Source of the DNA: Cylicocyclus nassatus
Taxonomy: Eukaryota; Nematoda; Chromadorea; Rhabditida; Strongylidae
Assembly: GCA_958299035.1 (NCBI GenBank)
Contig: CATQJL010000223.1
Span: 8,669,753-8,733,752 of the forward strand
DNA: 64,000 bases
Direction: 5' to 3'
The position numbers and the translations under genes were made by a program. A model generated the notes under the pieces. The model searched no databases, was not told the origin of the DNA, and was given only the letters and a program-made list of their open reading frames with translations. This document shows, piece by piece, positions 47,901 through 62,049 of the stretch (position 1 is the stretch's first letter; each line of letters starts with the position of its first letter).

Positions 47901-48771
47901 CGAGCTAGAGATTATCGGAAATTCACAATCTTTGAATTTTACTTCTCCCGCCAAAAACATGTTTGGCTGTGCCAATTATATCCTCATTACAATTTCACAG
48001 TTTTCGTTGAGTTTTCAGAAAGATAATTAGCGCTGAAAATGAGAGTTTTTCATTATGTTGTGTGATCCCCCTGAGGATCCCCATGGCTGTAACCTTGCAT
48101 CCATTATACGCACGTATATGAGAACCTTCCTAAGTCAAGTAGAGAAAAAAGGTTAAAGATTATTGTAGTAGCGAGATATGACGCTTCCCCTTTCAGAAAA
48201 TTCTCCTCCCCGCGGGGGGGGGGCACGTGTATGCAGGCCTGAAAGCGCTTTCCTTTTTAAGGCATCTCTCCATTTACTAACAAGAAAAAGCGTACTTTTT
48301 CTTTCGAGCAATTAACGCACGCGATAAAGATCTGCTTTAACATTTTACGCAACGTGCACAAGCAAAGATGTTTGAATTTTAAGCAGAACTTTCTGTACTT
48401 GCAAATAATTATCATGCTCAGCTCGTGCTGTCATGTCCTCTTTCGAAGAAAAGAGCAGATATAATAAAAAGCGAATTACCAAGTTCCCATGAGTTCCATT
48501 ATAGCCTTTGAAGCGATTGAGTATGCAGCCCCTTGGCTCATCCGAATAGGCGGCGGCAGCCAGAGGGAACATTTGATTCCTAACGAAGTTGTAGTCAAAT
48601 AATCTGACAGCATTGAGTGAAGCCGCAAGGCAAAGTGTAACGACTAGTGTGAATGCCCTGCAGAAACATTAAGCTCATCTTCTATGTAGCTCTACGTCCT
48701 TTACTTACATATTAATCGTTTTGTTCGCCAAGAGGCAACGGTATCACGGATACTAAGATCCAAGCCTGTTG
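44981..48771 (-). pseudogene. Class 3 lipase 2, unit B; catalytic exons deleted
   Basis: The leader exon (48709-48771), signal-peptide exon (48480-48657) and third exon (46886-46986, one Gly to Val change) are present, as is the last-exon pair (45173-45224 and 44981-45102). A deletion with its junction near 45555 removes the four exons that carry RGT, the serine elbow, the acid and the catalytic histidine. Joining exon 3 to the last exon would also break the frame. Here the last exon has the four-C run (one base more than A) and reads VWFPNGMGPRSKFLVCH then DEAESNERCSNQL, which is in frame. Confidence 0.8.
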
Positions 48772-49491
48772 CTGAAAAAATGAGAAAATTAGACGGATTA
48801 GTGTCGTCTCTGCCATTCTGCAATTCGATATATTTCTTAGAAATGAAAAGAAAGAGAGAAATAGTATCTGGCTGCGCAGTGGACCGATTATGATTGTTTC
48901 CGTCACGCAACGGTATCGTGATGTCCTCAGGATATGTGACAAAGTTGCAATTGTTACTCGTTTTAGAAAAGCACACTCATACTGATTTGAGTAAAGCGAA
49001 GGTCAGCGAGAATTGATTGAAAATGGTTACAAAAAAGTTTTCGGTTTAAGACTAGCTATAGCTTGCCTGTGAAATTCTAAAATGAGCACAGTTACTCGCA
49101 CCACTTTCTAAACTGAATCCATACTGCTAAAATAAGGGTATTGTTTTTGTAGGAGAGGAGTAGGGATATTTGGAAGTCAAATGCACAGCATGTTTTGTAG
49201 ATATTTCTTACATACTCTGCGCTGTAATAAATACACTGCATTAATGCCCTTAATTTTTAGTGGTCGTCGCTCTCCTCAGCGTTCTTTTTTTCTGGCTGTC
49301 GGAACAAATTGTGATTTAGCAGCTTAACTGCTGCAAGGTAGGTCAATGGCAATTTTTTTAGTATGGTTTGTTAGGTCTCAGTTTGATGCGTGATCCCATT
49401 ATAGATACGTCAAATTTCCGACAGCCCTTTTTGATTTTAAAATTATTCTGGTATTTGAGCAGACGACAACCAGTGATTGCTGATGAATATA

Positions 49492-49541
49492 TTAGGTTGT
49501 GTAATGAATTCTGCCCCATTTTTTCTTTCGATTTTTTTCTC
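49492..49541 (+). mobile_element. Mariner left end, second family (unit B)
   Basis: Counterpart of 26951-27000, with GAATTC in place of AAATTC. Confidence 0.6.
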
Positions 49542-49639
49542 AATAATTCCCGCGATGTTCTGTAAATGGTTTATATACATTTGAAAGCTTTAAGCCTTTT
49601 TTTACTAAACTTTCAATTCGGGTTTTTACATCAGATGAC

Positions 49640-49747
49640 ATGAAAAAGTTCTACAGCGTCAAATTTGGAATATCAAACAGGGAAAAAGTTCACTTTCGAC
49701 AACTACGTTACGTCGCCTTCCTAATTAGTCAGATTGCCTACGAATAA
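49640..49747 (+). pseudogene. Possible mariner transposase N-terminal relic (unit B)
   Basis: Counterpart of 27099-27206. Confidence 0.35.
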
Positions 49748-51042
49748 GCTTGAAGAATTTGCTACACGTGAGCAAAGAATGCTCTAACTTCTATTGCGCT
49801 TCAGGAGTGCTGAAACTTTTCAAAAATCATTTCTGTAGACTTTAGAAAAAATTCTTCTTTCTAACGCCTTTTTTAACGTTGGTGTTGGGCATCATCTGAA
49901 AGCATCCTGAGGAAGACGGTAGGCGGATCATCTAAAAAAGACAGAAGGGATAGTTTGTGGCTTCAAAATTACCGAATTCGTAAGTTAAATACTCAAAATG
50001 CTAATTTTCGGAGCTACACAGCTTGGGTACGCGAGACGGCGAACATCGCCGTAACGAAGTCTTGCCTTGCCGACTTCTAAAAAATGTCAGGGCTACTTAT
50101 ATGGAAGTATTGAAGCAAATTTTTTATGCGATCTTTGAAACAGAATATAGAAATCTTGCGCAAACTTGAAACGCCTTTTTTGGGCCTTCCCATAAGTTCG
50201 TCGCGTTTTCATTCTTGTCTTAATTTCAGGGCCATTGACTTGCGGCAAGCTGCGCGCATCATTGAAAAGAGCCAATCATACTCTTTATAATCAACGCATT
50301 GATTTCTACGAAAAGCTAAACCACTTCGATTTTTTAGCTTACAAATGTGGAGTTTTCAAAGGGTAAGAAGCATTTTCGATGCCTGCCCGCTTTTTTTGCA
50401 AAGTGTTTTTGCATGGTTTGCCTTTTTTTGAATATAAATGGAGCTTTCCCTTCAGTATGAGACAAAAAAAATTAGATTGCTTTAAATGAAAATGAAAATT
50501 TTACGGTAAGGTGGCAGAAGGTTGTGCGCAACAACGGAAAACAAGGAAATCGGTCAGTAGAAGTGGCCTTGTTAAGTAAGATGTTGTTGGCTTTATTGCA
50601 TGAAGGTGAATCTAGCTATCTTCAAAGCTTCCTCGATGAGGAGTTATGAGCGTTTACTGGTGCAATAATTTGAACAGCCGTAACAATTTTTTTACTATCG
50701 ACTACAGCAGTGAGATCTTCACGCAGCAAAAACTTCTAAACAACTTATATACACCTGCTTTAATGGCTAGAAATATTAGATTTTATCTTAGCAGCGCATC
50801 CACGTCTTGCTTCAAACGCTCATGAGTCTTCACAGATAGAGCTTCACAGAGAGCTTTACAGATAAGGAAAACATTTGAACTCAGCGTACCATGCAATCAA
50901 AACTTCTCTTTTTGGAAAACCATTCGACTAGTCATTTTCTGTCAGTCGGGCACATGACAGACCGCAAAATCTCAAATGAGTACATTTTGTACTATAAATT
51001 ATACGTATTCGGTATGCGCTGCGCTATCTGATACTTTTGTTG

Positions 51043-51143
51043 AAAACCTTTGGCATTACTAAAATGGTATCCGATGCCAATCTTGAATTGCTAACATAAG
51101 CTGCAGCAGCTAGAGAGAGCATGGTATTACGATCAAGTCGTAA
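51043..51143 (-). pseudogene. Relic of a lipase first exon (unit C)
   Basis: This is the unit C copy of the decayed exon at 1021-1121, with the same LAAAAY core. Confidence 0.6.
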
Positions 51144-51857
51144 TAAAAATATCAAGAAAACTCTTCTTCGTTGTGCTTAGCGGAAATATGATTTTTGTAC
51201 TAGGAGCTTAAGTAAACCACCAGATTTTGGAAACACATAGGAAGCATACTTAGTTCTGTGAATTATTAGAATCTACGGTCTCAGATCATTGTACAACTAT
51301 CGCTCCCGTTGTTCGCGGCAAAAGTGTATGATGGTGCTATCTCTGTTGTGGTCCTTTCAAAATCTCCATCAAATCGTCAAACTACCTTACTTAAAATTTG
51401 TGGTTGTTTTAATGGTTTAGTTCTTCAATCTCGATCCTTTCAAGTAGTTGCGGTTCCTTTCAAGTAGTTGCGGTTTGATTAAGTGCTCACATATATCGAC
51501 AAGAACTAATTTCAAAATCGATGTGAAGAATTCGTCAAAACGTTACTTTTTACTGACATTAGGTTGTTGCACTTAAGCACTGTTCACACATGTTGGTCAG
51601 TTGTATCTCGAGTTCTGCTCGGAGACTTGGTGCTCAAATAGGTTCAAGTAACTTACGTCGAATGCTCATATGATGCGGACAAATCAGTCATCACTATGAC
51701 TTTGCCGCTGTTTTACGTTCCTGTTCACTTCTCATTTTCTTTATACTTACTGAAAGCAATAACAAAGTTTTTTGCTGCTATTATCGTAGTGTGGACTCTT
51801 AATTCCTGAATCCTTGAAAAACTTCGCAGCGCGTTCAATAAAGCACTAACAGTAATC

Positions 51858-52021
51858 TTTGATTCAACTGGATAGGCGGCTGGAAGCCGAGACGTTCTGA
51901 CCTAATCAGGGACGCCCGCGACGCGTCTGCGTCTCTCCCGAGCGCGCTCACTCTGATCATTTCCCAGCTTCAACTAGGTCACGAAGCCCCGCCTTCCAAC
52001 CGCCAATCTGGTTGAAGCAAA
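51858..52021. mobile_element. MITE of the TTTGATTCAACTGG family, copy 1 (unit C)
   Basis: Same site and structure as 1834-1997, with the B-type right end. Confidence 0.8.
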
Positions 52022-52985
52022 GAGTATGTAACAAGGATGTGAATTTAACTCTCCGATTGCGGGAGTGCTGTATACAAGTACAGTCGAGTAGATTTTCTGT
52101 TTAAAGGCAGTGTCTCGGCAAGACCAAATATCTCGAAATTTTCATGAAAGATTGCTTGCACTCTCAACATGCGAACGGTGCAGGTCCGAGCGCACAGCAT
52201 GCTAGCTCTGCCTAAAAATTGGTCCTAAATCCGTGCACACAAGCTACTCTAACACACGCTCGGACGAGCTTGCGATATCTCTCACACCGTCAGAAGCGGC
52301 ATGCCGCAGTGCTTGAACATGAGGATCCCGCAACGACTCTACGTATTTAACCGTGGCGGGAGCGTTCCGCTCGTTCAGATTCAAAACAAAGGGCCTTGAG
52401 AAGTGCTAGTTACCGCCATTTTCGCGCTCTTCAGGTTGAATTTTTGGATTCAGCGCGTCGAATCACCCCAAGTAAGCGAGAAAACCACAGATCGAGATTT
52501 GCCGAGTCACTGCCTGTAATATAGTGTGCTTGCACTGCAGGTAAATTGCGTAAAACCTGCGCGTAAACAAGTAGCTATGCACGTGACGGCATTACTGGCT
52601 GGCTATTTGTTCATGCGCAAATTCTACCGCATTTCACTTGCTGTGCAAGCACAATATATCAAGCGGAAAATCTACTCGAATGGTAGCAGAATTCATGATG
52701 GAAATAAAATAACATGAAAGCAGAGTGGCAGCAAAATGAAGCCACTTCGTTGAAAACACTCATATATGCGTGACGCACAATGGACACCAAGCTTGCCGCG
52801 GTTATTTGCTTGTTATCAGGGATTTGGAGCGATTTGGTTGTCATTCTTATCTTATGCTGTTGTCCTTTCAATGTTGGACAAGGCCGAGTACAATCTCGTT
52901 TTTTGATAATATATCTGAAACTAATTAAAATGCTGAAGGGTGTAAATGAAACAAGTAGATGCAAGAATGTGTATTCTTTTCAAAA

Positions 52986-55900
52986 TTATGCATCAGTTGT
53001 GCAGATATCTTTTTTACGATATTCGTCATCTACGACACATCCACTAATTCCCCATTCGCTGACGTACTTTCCATAATAGCACTTATGGGTATTAGAGAAA
53101 TCGTAGGTAAGCCAGTTAATCTTATCGCTGCATTGACCTGTAATCGGAAGATGTGTTGTTGTCGATAAACAAAAACCATAATTTTGTACCGGGGTTGCAC
53201 ATTTTCCCTTTCCCTGCTAACATGTCTTGCCCAGAGTAGTAAACCTGAATAAGTTTGTAAGCAGTAGTTGTATTAGAAGTCACTGGTAAAACAGCTTTTT
53301 AGAAAACCTTCCCATTTAATAGCTCAGTTAACGAGGAGCGGCTAAAACATAACAAAGAGCGGCAAACATGGGCGAAAAAAGGAACTTTTTACAGCAAACA
53401 TATTTATCTCATTTCGAATGCGCTTTTTTCCTAGGCAAGTTTGCTTATTTGCATTTATATCCTGTCACATGCAAGACGATTTCCTTGTAAAGGTGCGCGG
53501 GGTGAAATGTGCTAAGAATATTTCTAGATTGTGTGATCAAATTCCTTGTCTCCTTTCACCATATAGGTTGCAACAATACAGAAGTAGATAATAGGTCACT
53601 CCAGAAACGTTTTGATTGCGATCGCACATTCACTACATTCTTCGCGTTCATATTCTACATGTCCTCTGACAAACTAAATCACCACGCCGTATTTAGATGT
53701 GCTTTCCTAAGCTATACATGCGAATGAAGAAAAATTGCAGGTTACCGTGTGGTCAAACAAAAAGAACTTTCTCGAAAAAAAAAGTTTTTTGGATACTACA
53801 TGCCTATAAGTAACAACGAGTCAGGGCCCCCTTGCACATAGTATCTCTCTCAACGAATGCGCTACACACAACTAGCAAAAACAAGTTTGTTGCCAAATTT
53901 TCTTTTGTGGTTTCTTTTGCGGTCATTCTCAGATCTCTTAATGTCCTTGATAAGGTGAGCTGAAGATCGAAACTGGTGACTAAGGCATTGCCTATTGTGT
54001 TAGGCGCGTGGAAAAGTGGTGCAATTGCGACTGTGCACCTTCATTTGTCGCTGATTTGCGTATTGGCACGCCAATTGCAAGATTCCCTTGAATAGAATTT
54101 TCTTTAACTCAATTTGACAATTTTCTGTCCACTTGTTTCATCGCGTAGACACCAACTTAAACGATTATTAGCCGAAAACTACTACGAACAGAGTGCACCG
54201 TAATGGAATGTTTCACAATGCTCACCTCCTGTTTATGATGGCGGTATCCGAACTTTTCGGGTGGGACATGAGGTACCCCATCATTGGCATGGATGACGCG
54301 GAATGCATAGTCGATCTGCAAAGGGTAAAAACCAGTGACAGTATTAGCTCTCAAATTAGAGATTGTTTTAAGACTTTATACTAAGATAGTCTAAGCATGC
54401 ATAGTTTCGCTTTTTGCTTTGCATAGTAAAAGAAATAAACTCTGCTTGTAAAGAGTTTCGAATTTCAAGACGTGTGATGCTATTTCCCAAACCTCTTCCT
54501 TACTTTTTTCTTTCTTTACATGTTCTAAATAGAATGTTCGTAAGCGCTAAATCTTATAAAATTGTTTCCTTCTCCTCTTTTTCAGATGACCGCGGATAGA
54601 ATAATGTGCGGAAAATAGGTGCTGCTCAAGCTTCGAAAACTTTTTTACATACAGATGTGCTTGTAGTCGTATACCGTGTTGTCATACCGTTTTATTAAAC
54701 CTATCAGCAAATTCCTCGTCGCCTGTCCTGGGCTGGCCGAACGTCATTAACTTTATTTTTGAGCTCGGTGCAAATCTTTTCTCCACTAAATAAGATGCCG
54801 CCAGAGATGCCAATGCACCTCCCAGTGAGTGCCCAGTTATCTGAACTCACATAATAAGGAAAATTTTCTCCTTAAAGCGCGTACCCAAATCTCATATTCT
54901 GAGTGTTGCTTAATCAGATCTTTGACATCATCATACATAGTGCTCCTTTCTAGTTTATCCATTCTCGTGTGAAACAAGTCGTTGAAAGCACTAAGGAAGT
55001 AGGTGTTCACCTGCGCAACACCGAGCCATTCTTTCTATAAAAAAAACTTCCGCTCATACAAGCATTTTGTGATAGCTTGACTTACTTCTTGACTCAATCT
55101 ACAATGAACAAGTTCCTTGAAAAGCTGCATGGGTGTGTTTGTCCCTCTGTAAAAAACAAAGTGTAATATTGTTGAAATAAAATTGGTACCAAATATTATC
55201 GTTTTATATACTTATTGTTAGGGATAATTATCGGAGGTACTTGCAAATAAAGGTAAGCCTTAAGTCTAGATTAGGGTCCTGCACGCACCGCTTAAGCTTT
55301 TCCAAAACAGAGATACTACTTACCTATCATTAATTTTACAAAGGCTCTTTTGAAAAGCAGCGAGCATACACAAAATCACATATATTAACGAAATGGAGCA
55401 ACAATTTTCAACTTATTTACGTTCTTGATCTTGAGAAGTATGAGTAAAATTAGCGAGCGTAGGTGGAATGCATGTGCGAAGGGAAAGAGGAAGAAAGAGG
55501 GCAAAAATACGAATGTTGACACCGCAACTGAAAGCTTCAAATGCGAATTCCGCTTCGCTTGAAAACGCTTTAAGGTAAGCGACACTTGCAAATGGCATAG
55601 TTTGGAATGCAGTACAGTATAGCGAGCTGTTTCAATTAGAAAAAGAAAGACAAGGCTGGGTCAGCATTCCTGTCCAAGAGTAAATTTTTGGATAACCTCG
55701 AGAGGTCATGAGTTTGGTTCTGAACTGCAAACAAGCTAATGTTTTAACCTTGCTTTTTTCAGATCGCTTGCTGAAAAAACACGGTGAAGCATGTCATTAT
55801 TGTAGTAACCTCTCTTTAAAAGTGTGTTGGTCTACTTGGTCGCTCATATGCCTGTATGACATTTTTACGATATACATTTTTCTGCCAATGTACGAAGTTT

Positions 55901-57031
55901 AGCCTGCTTCTAACACCTCCGCCGCGGGCCCTAGTCAACGCCTATGTGGATGGTAATTATCTAAAGCAATGTTAATGAAGCCCTGTAGTCGTTCAAGGAC
56001 TTATCATTGAACATATAAAGACATATAATTTTAAAGTAACCTGAAACTCAGCACTATTGCTTTCCTACTGGGTAGCAGGGCCGTATATGCCGCACATGAG
56101 ACTGATGCAGTTCCGCTCCAAGGGCCTTTGCAGTCCACCTTGTAAAATCTGTAGATCTAAACAATCTTTGCTTTGAAAGCATTATCTCCTTTGAAAGAAC
56201 GAAAAATCTTTTTTTTATACTAGTAATCACATTGCTCATTCCCAGTCATTAGACTCTAGTGCACATCATCACACTTTGTAGCAGCTTTGAGTAAAAGTGC
56301 AGGCGATGAGTGTAAAGGTTAGAGCTTGGAAATGCTTATTTCAAGACCTTGTCTGTATGAATGCGAAAATTACATTTACCTATATATGGCCATGAGTATG
56401 TTAGCAGCTTCGCCTGATTTAATTTGATTTTTGCCATGCCATGCTTCACTTTCTTTGTTACCTATGTGATGATGACAAATGTATGCATGGCAGCTGTGAA
56501 TACGTGAAGCATATCTTCTTGTGTCTTTAATGGGGATAGTCTCTGTTTCTACCCTTTGATTCAACTGGATTGGCGGCTGGAAGGCGGCTTCGTGGCTCAG
56601 TTAAGGCTAGAGAATGATCAGAGAGTAAGCGCGCGAGAGAGACGCAGATTGCGTCGCGGACGCGAGCGGTCTTAATTCGGTCGCAAATACCCGCCTTTCA
56701 GCCGCCGATCCAGTTGAATCAAAGGCTACTCCCTCATGTGCTCATTTGCCCCATTCACTTCTTACTTTCAGGAAAATTCAAAGATTTTGAAAGTTAATAC
56801 ACCTATTCCGAAGAGACAAATGTATTTGCATACGATGTGCTATTCCCTACTTTCATGATAAGAATCACGCCTTACCTGTCCGTTAAAGTGATTTCTGACG
56901 CATGCATCCGGATGGTCTGAATAAGCTGCAGCAGCCAGAGGGAGCATGTTGTTGTAAGCGAAATCATCGGAAAAAACGGCGGAATGAGCTCCGACCACCA
57001 CAAGCGAAAGCGTAGCAATCAACCCAAACAT
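52986..57031 (-). CDS. Secreted class 3 lipase 1, unit C; intact
   Basis: Exons: 56876-57031, 56041-56156, 55086-55146, 54885-55034, 54688-54840, 54226-54315, 53190-53244, 52986-53137. The 310-aa product matches the A and B copies. Only synonymous changes were seen in exon 1 (a Phe and a Val codon). The acceptor of exon 2 is TAG here instead of CAG in A and B, which should still work. The upstream 3.9 kb is present as in A. Confidence 0.88.
56555..56723. mobile_element. MITE of the TTTGATTCAACTGG family, copy 2 (unit C)
   Basis: Same intronic insertion as 6532-6700, inside C lipase 1 intron 1. Confidence 0.85.
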
Positions 57032-58534
57032 CTTAAAACTTTTAATGAATGAACATCTGCTTGAACATATTTGGCTAGTTTACAGAATACATTTTGATAA
57101 CAAATTAAAAAAGCGTTTGTGGATCTGAAATTTTGAGGCATGTTCTCTTCTCCCTCAATCCAGCCTGACTTAATTTATGTACAAAGCACTAACCCTTTCA
57201 ATATGGCCAATCTATGTTTTTTTTTACTTTTTTGCCTTCATAAATATAGTAAACGTTTCAAAACATGCATAATTGTGCTTGCTAAAGGGGAGTCATCCTC
57301 AGTCATCAAGTCATCGCGAACAATCTTTCTCGCATGATGAAGTTATCAGAAGTTTCCGCGAATGCTTTTCAAAGTACTGCTAACTTTTGTTTCGTGGATA
57401 AGCAGAAGAAATATGAAATTTTTATAGTCGAGAAGATTTCTTCGTTATGTAGAGTAGACAGGATTTTTATTAAGCTTTGTGTTAATTAAACTTAACACTT
57501 GACACCCATTATGATTAAAATAATGGCTGAAAATTTTTTTTGCTCTACATAATTTCACAAAAAATTGTCGCCGGAATCCAATAGAGTGCGAAAAAAGCAA
57601 GTTTCCGGAAATAAAAAAAAGTCTTCAAAAACTTCCTACAATCTCATATTTAGGCGAGCACTTACGTCGCAAAAGAAAAGTTACGAGTTCTGCATACCGT
57701 GCAAAAAGATTTTCAATCGTCCAAAATTTCTCAAGACGACTATTGGATGCAGTTTACATCCTGCAGTGAGAATGAAGTGATCCAAAGGTTCTTCTACATT
57801 TTCAATTTTTCGTGCTCAGAAATCAAAGTTTTAATAAATTAAGGATCCTTTCATGAGTAGGATAAGACCAGTCAACTGAAAGTGTAAAGCTATTTCTAGA
57901 ATTGCTATTGCAGAAGCTAGCTTTTGTTGGAGCCTGGGAAGTGCAAGGAAAAGAAAACTTTTTGGGTGAATGTCGGATCTAGCTGCGGCTGGTTTATATA
58001 CTGTGTTTGACCTTATATACTGCCTTGAGCTTGGTCTTTTCGGCAACGACTTATGTGACTTGCTCAAAAAGTTTGGATTATGACGTCCGTGTGCTTCAGT
58101 TTCAAAAAACCTTAGGTCATGCTACTTAAAAATGACTTCCAAATCTTCTCATTTTGATTCGCCAAATCGTCGAGTTAATAATTTAATAAGTTTGAGATAG
58201 AAATCCGATTGGTTTCTTGCATCATGTGATATAATCTTGGTTTGTATGAACCGTGTCTTAATCTTGGTTTGTTCGAAATCACCTAAATTTTTAAAATGTT
58301 TCTATCACAAGGAGACCAAACTTAGAAATAAAAAAGATTGGATAAGTGAACTACGTCGTTGAGTGCCTAACGATTACCAAATCCTTAGCTTTCAAAAAGT
58401 ATAGTACAGCAAAGATGAACAAGTTTTAGTTTGTAACATCTCAAATCTGTGTCACTAAAAACAGAGATTCGAGATACTTATTTTTATGGCACGAAAGTGA
58501 AAGGTTGAAAGCGGTACCTATAGTTGCACCATTC

Positions 58535-58986
58535 AAAGGCAGCGTCCGGGCAAGATCCATCCACCCAGGTTAGCATATAGTTATACAGAGGGGCCCATGA
58601 GTATCCGATCTGCGTTGGTCCGAATCTTTGAAGTGGCCTCTAAAAGGAGATACGGGCCTGTGATACGTATCACAAACTGCCCCTTCGTATCACAAACCAC
58701 CGCTGAGGACGAGTGCTTACGCAGGTGTGCGGTTGCATTGCAGTTGCATTGCAGTTGCACTGCACACTGCAATGCAACTGCATCCGTACAGTTGCAGCTT
58801 TTCCCGCTGGCATGCGATGGGGACGAGCAATCCGAAACTCGTCCGCTTCTTGAAGAGAGGGTCCCCAAGAATCGGGTTTTTTGGGGGTATTGAACAATTT
58901 GGACTTTACAGCTGCATTCAGGGCCACGGGAAGGCCCCAGAATGGCAGAAACATGAGAGGCGAAATTTTGCCCGGACGCTGCCTTT
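58535..58986. mobile_element. Terminal-inverted-repeat element, AAAGGCAGCG family, copy 1 (unit C)
   Basis: Same 452-bp element as 8513-8964, with identical 19-bp ends. It is absent from B because of the 3.9-kb deletion. Confidence 0.75.
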
Positions 58987-59282
58987 AAGTAGCCGGTGGA
59001 AGTAAGGGAACATGCGCAAACAGCGATAGAATAAGTGTAAAAGTCTAATAGATTGCTTTGCTTGTTGTCATGCTCATTTCATATGTTTCAGCAATAAAAT
59101 TGAGAAAAATTTGGAGGAAAAAAGATGTCGAAAATTGATTTTTCGGCTCTTTGGATTTTTTATTTCAACGATGAAATCTTTTTCAATTTTCTGCTATGTT
59201 GGGTGATGCCTGCTATGAGCCTGTAGAACAGACTTAGAGCTTTCAAAATCGCATTCACTATATCTCAAATATAGTCAATGTT

Positions 59283-59334
59283 GGCAAGAAAAAACTAAAA
59301 CAAAAAATGGGACAGAACTTATTACACGACCTAA
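59283..59334 (-). mobile_element. Solo mariner end, second family (unit C)
   Basis: This is the C copy of the end at 9262-9313, with the same TTAGGTCGTGTAATAAGTTC terminus. Confidence 0.55.
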
Positions 59335-62049
59335 CATTTCAAGAATAACGAAAGTTGGCAATAGTGACATCCTGAGTGCCCGTATTTCAATAACAGGTTA
59401 ACAGGGAGCACTACCCCAGCAACGGACGAGCTCACGCAGGCACTAAATTTTATAGCACTTAATGTCCGAAACGTTGTTCTGTTTTATTTACGCTTTATGT
59501 TAAGGCTTCTGCTATTTTCTAAGGATGGAAATAATCAGCAATCACATGGCCACAAATACGCAATGGAAATGTTTTCAGCTCAAATCAGCATGTGAAATAT
59601 GTACAAGCTTGTATGATTGGTTTAGAAAACGAACTTCAATAAAAAGACAGTTTTATGTACAGTCGGTTTCATCCCGGTTTAGGCGAAAAATCCTACGTGG
59701 AGCAGCGCATGCGCATCGCGGAACCATAGCGGCGGCATTTTGCCAAGCGAAGACTACGGAGAATGAAGAGACGTAGACTTGGATTCTCTGCACGATATGA
59801 TATACCGTAGTTGCGAAACGGCGCGAACCATTGCGAGGCGGACGCTCGCCAATTCAACTTCCCCCTAAGCGGGTCGAAATTTACTGTACAAGTGAGGGTG
59901 GGTCGTTCTACGTGCGCGAGCAGCTGGCAGAGCTATCGTTATTCTCGACCGCCACCCATTGCTGATTTGGCGATGCAATACTATTGGGGCGGTCCCGCTC
60001 CTAGAGCCATGGAGCACAAGGACCAATCACAAGGATCTGCAGCATATCCGTTCAAGATGCACAAATTGCGCAGTACCTGTTCCAATTTCTGAAACAAGTG
60101 ATTTTATCGCTAACGAAGCGAAATAGGAAATAGAAAGGTAATGACTGCCCTTTCTGCGGAGAGCCTTTTTATATGTTCCACCTTTTATACAAATGTAGTG
60201 AGCCCTCTTTGCACAGCTGATTGCATAAGTTTTTTAATCTGAGATTGTATTGAATGCTTTTCTTTTGAATCGCATCACGAGTTTGCTGCAACAGTGTTCG
60301 ACTTTCACTCATTTTGAGCTATGAAGTGCCTCATTACATTTAGCAAACAAGAGCAAGCAGATTAAGATAAGCCAACTAGTAATTGCTTGAATTAATGGCT
60401 ACTAAGCGGTTGTGAGACGTATGTGTGCTCTAGGATGGATCTGCACATCTTCAGAACTTATCTCAACGGCTTTTGCACTAGTTTGTTTTCGGACCCATGA
60501 AATTCTTTTCCTGATAGGATGTCATGGAACAGAATGTCCTTTGCTGAACTTAAATTTACCTACTTAAGTGGCCATCAGAAACATATATGGTCCAGTCATA
60601 TTTTGATACGAGCATTGCCTTACGACTTGCATGAGGAGAACCTAAAATTTCCAGGGATTCTTTTTTTGTTTTTCTACTTCTTTAGGTTTCAATGGATCCG
60701 GTGAGTAGTATATAACAATGGGTTAAAAACATTTCACTGACGATTTACTCCTAAGGTGTCGTTTAGCGGTACTTTAATAATATGAATGCTACAATTTTCC
60801 AGGATAATGTAACTGTAAATGGCAAGGATGGGAGAAAAACATTAGCCATAAATTTTTAGGATTATGTGATGGAAAATAACATAATGATCATTGTACAAAC
60901 AAGGATGGAAGCCAGAACTGTTCACAATCTAAATAAGGCTTTTTGCTGATCATTGCACCTGAAAAAGTTTGAGAAAGCGTAAGCAATATCAGCACAAACT
61001 AGGAAGAATTGAAAGAAGGAATGCAAGTGGGAACGAGCCTAGCTGAAGCGAGAGCTTCGCGCGTTGGTCTGCTTGAAAGCGCTCAGTTAAGGAAAATAAA
61101 GTTTTTGAGGTTTAGAAATGCTCAGAAAAATATAAAACAGATTTGTACTCGAAATAACTTTGATATGAGACACAGTGTAAGCAAATGGTATGTAGCTCAG
61201 CTGATATCCAGCTGCAGTGGGTAAATTTGGGAATAGTTGGGCACTCTTTCGTTGTGTGCGCCAAGTTCAGTGCCATATCATTGAGTTATGGTTGTATGCA
61301 GAGCCTTTCTTTGTTTAAAGCATAATTTTGAATTCTTCGCTGTGCTGAAACGCGCAGTCCATCCCAGTTTGACTTGTTAAGACTGATGCACATGTCTGGA
61401 ACAGCCAATGAACAGTTATACCGAGGAAAATCTGCGTTACTGTAAGCCCTGCTAGCTTTTCTTTATATGCTGAGATGTAGACACATAATTCCGTGATTTT
61501 TCAGTACTTTGCTAAATGCAATGCAAAAACGATATCCCCTTTGCCTTTCCTAACGACGAAATCCCGGTCCCAGGTGTTCCGAGCCGTGACCTGTATCACC
61601 GCCCGTCACAGGCGACTGTTGTCCAGTGTTGGAGTTTGCAGCAGGAGAAACAACCTGAATGACTTCAATGGACTTTGTGAACATATTTGACAACCGTGTC
61701 GGCGGTCTCCTTGTTCAAGTGAACACCCTCGTCACCGCTTGCGTCAAAGCGCGTTAGGTATCCGGTTCACCTAGTGTCTTTCTATCGGCACATGCTGTCG
61801 TGGCCCTGAATAGTTGACGTAGGGTAAAATCTCGTATTCTGCCTACCTTCACTTGCATTGGTCAGACTCCCAACATCACCAAATGATGAGACAATTGGTG
61901 ACGCTGATTGCATGTTAATCTTGTTTCTTCATAGTCCGTGTTTTGCATACGTCAAAACAGCAGGAACCGTAATGTAGACGAGCTAAACGAGAAGCCGTTT
62001 TTAGTCTCTTCTTACTATCCTTCGAATACATATGTATATAAGGAACATA

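Larger units (their letters stand above)
27482..50022. repeat. Tandem segmental duplication, unit B (two large deletions)
   Basis: This is the second copy, about 22.5 kb. Relative to A it lacks A 7029-10943 (junction near 34505) and about A 21652-22996 (junction near 45555). It has 328 extra bases at 39507-39834. Some single-base differences are shared with C and others are private, so the copies look mosaic. Confidence 0.95.
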
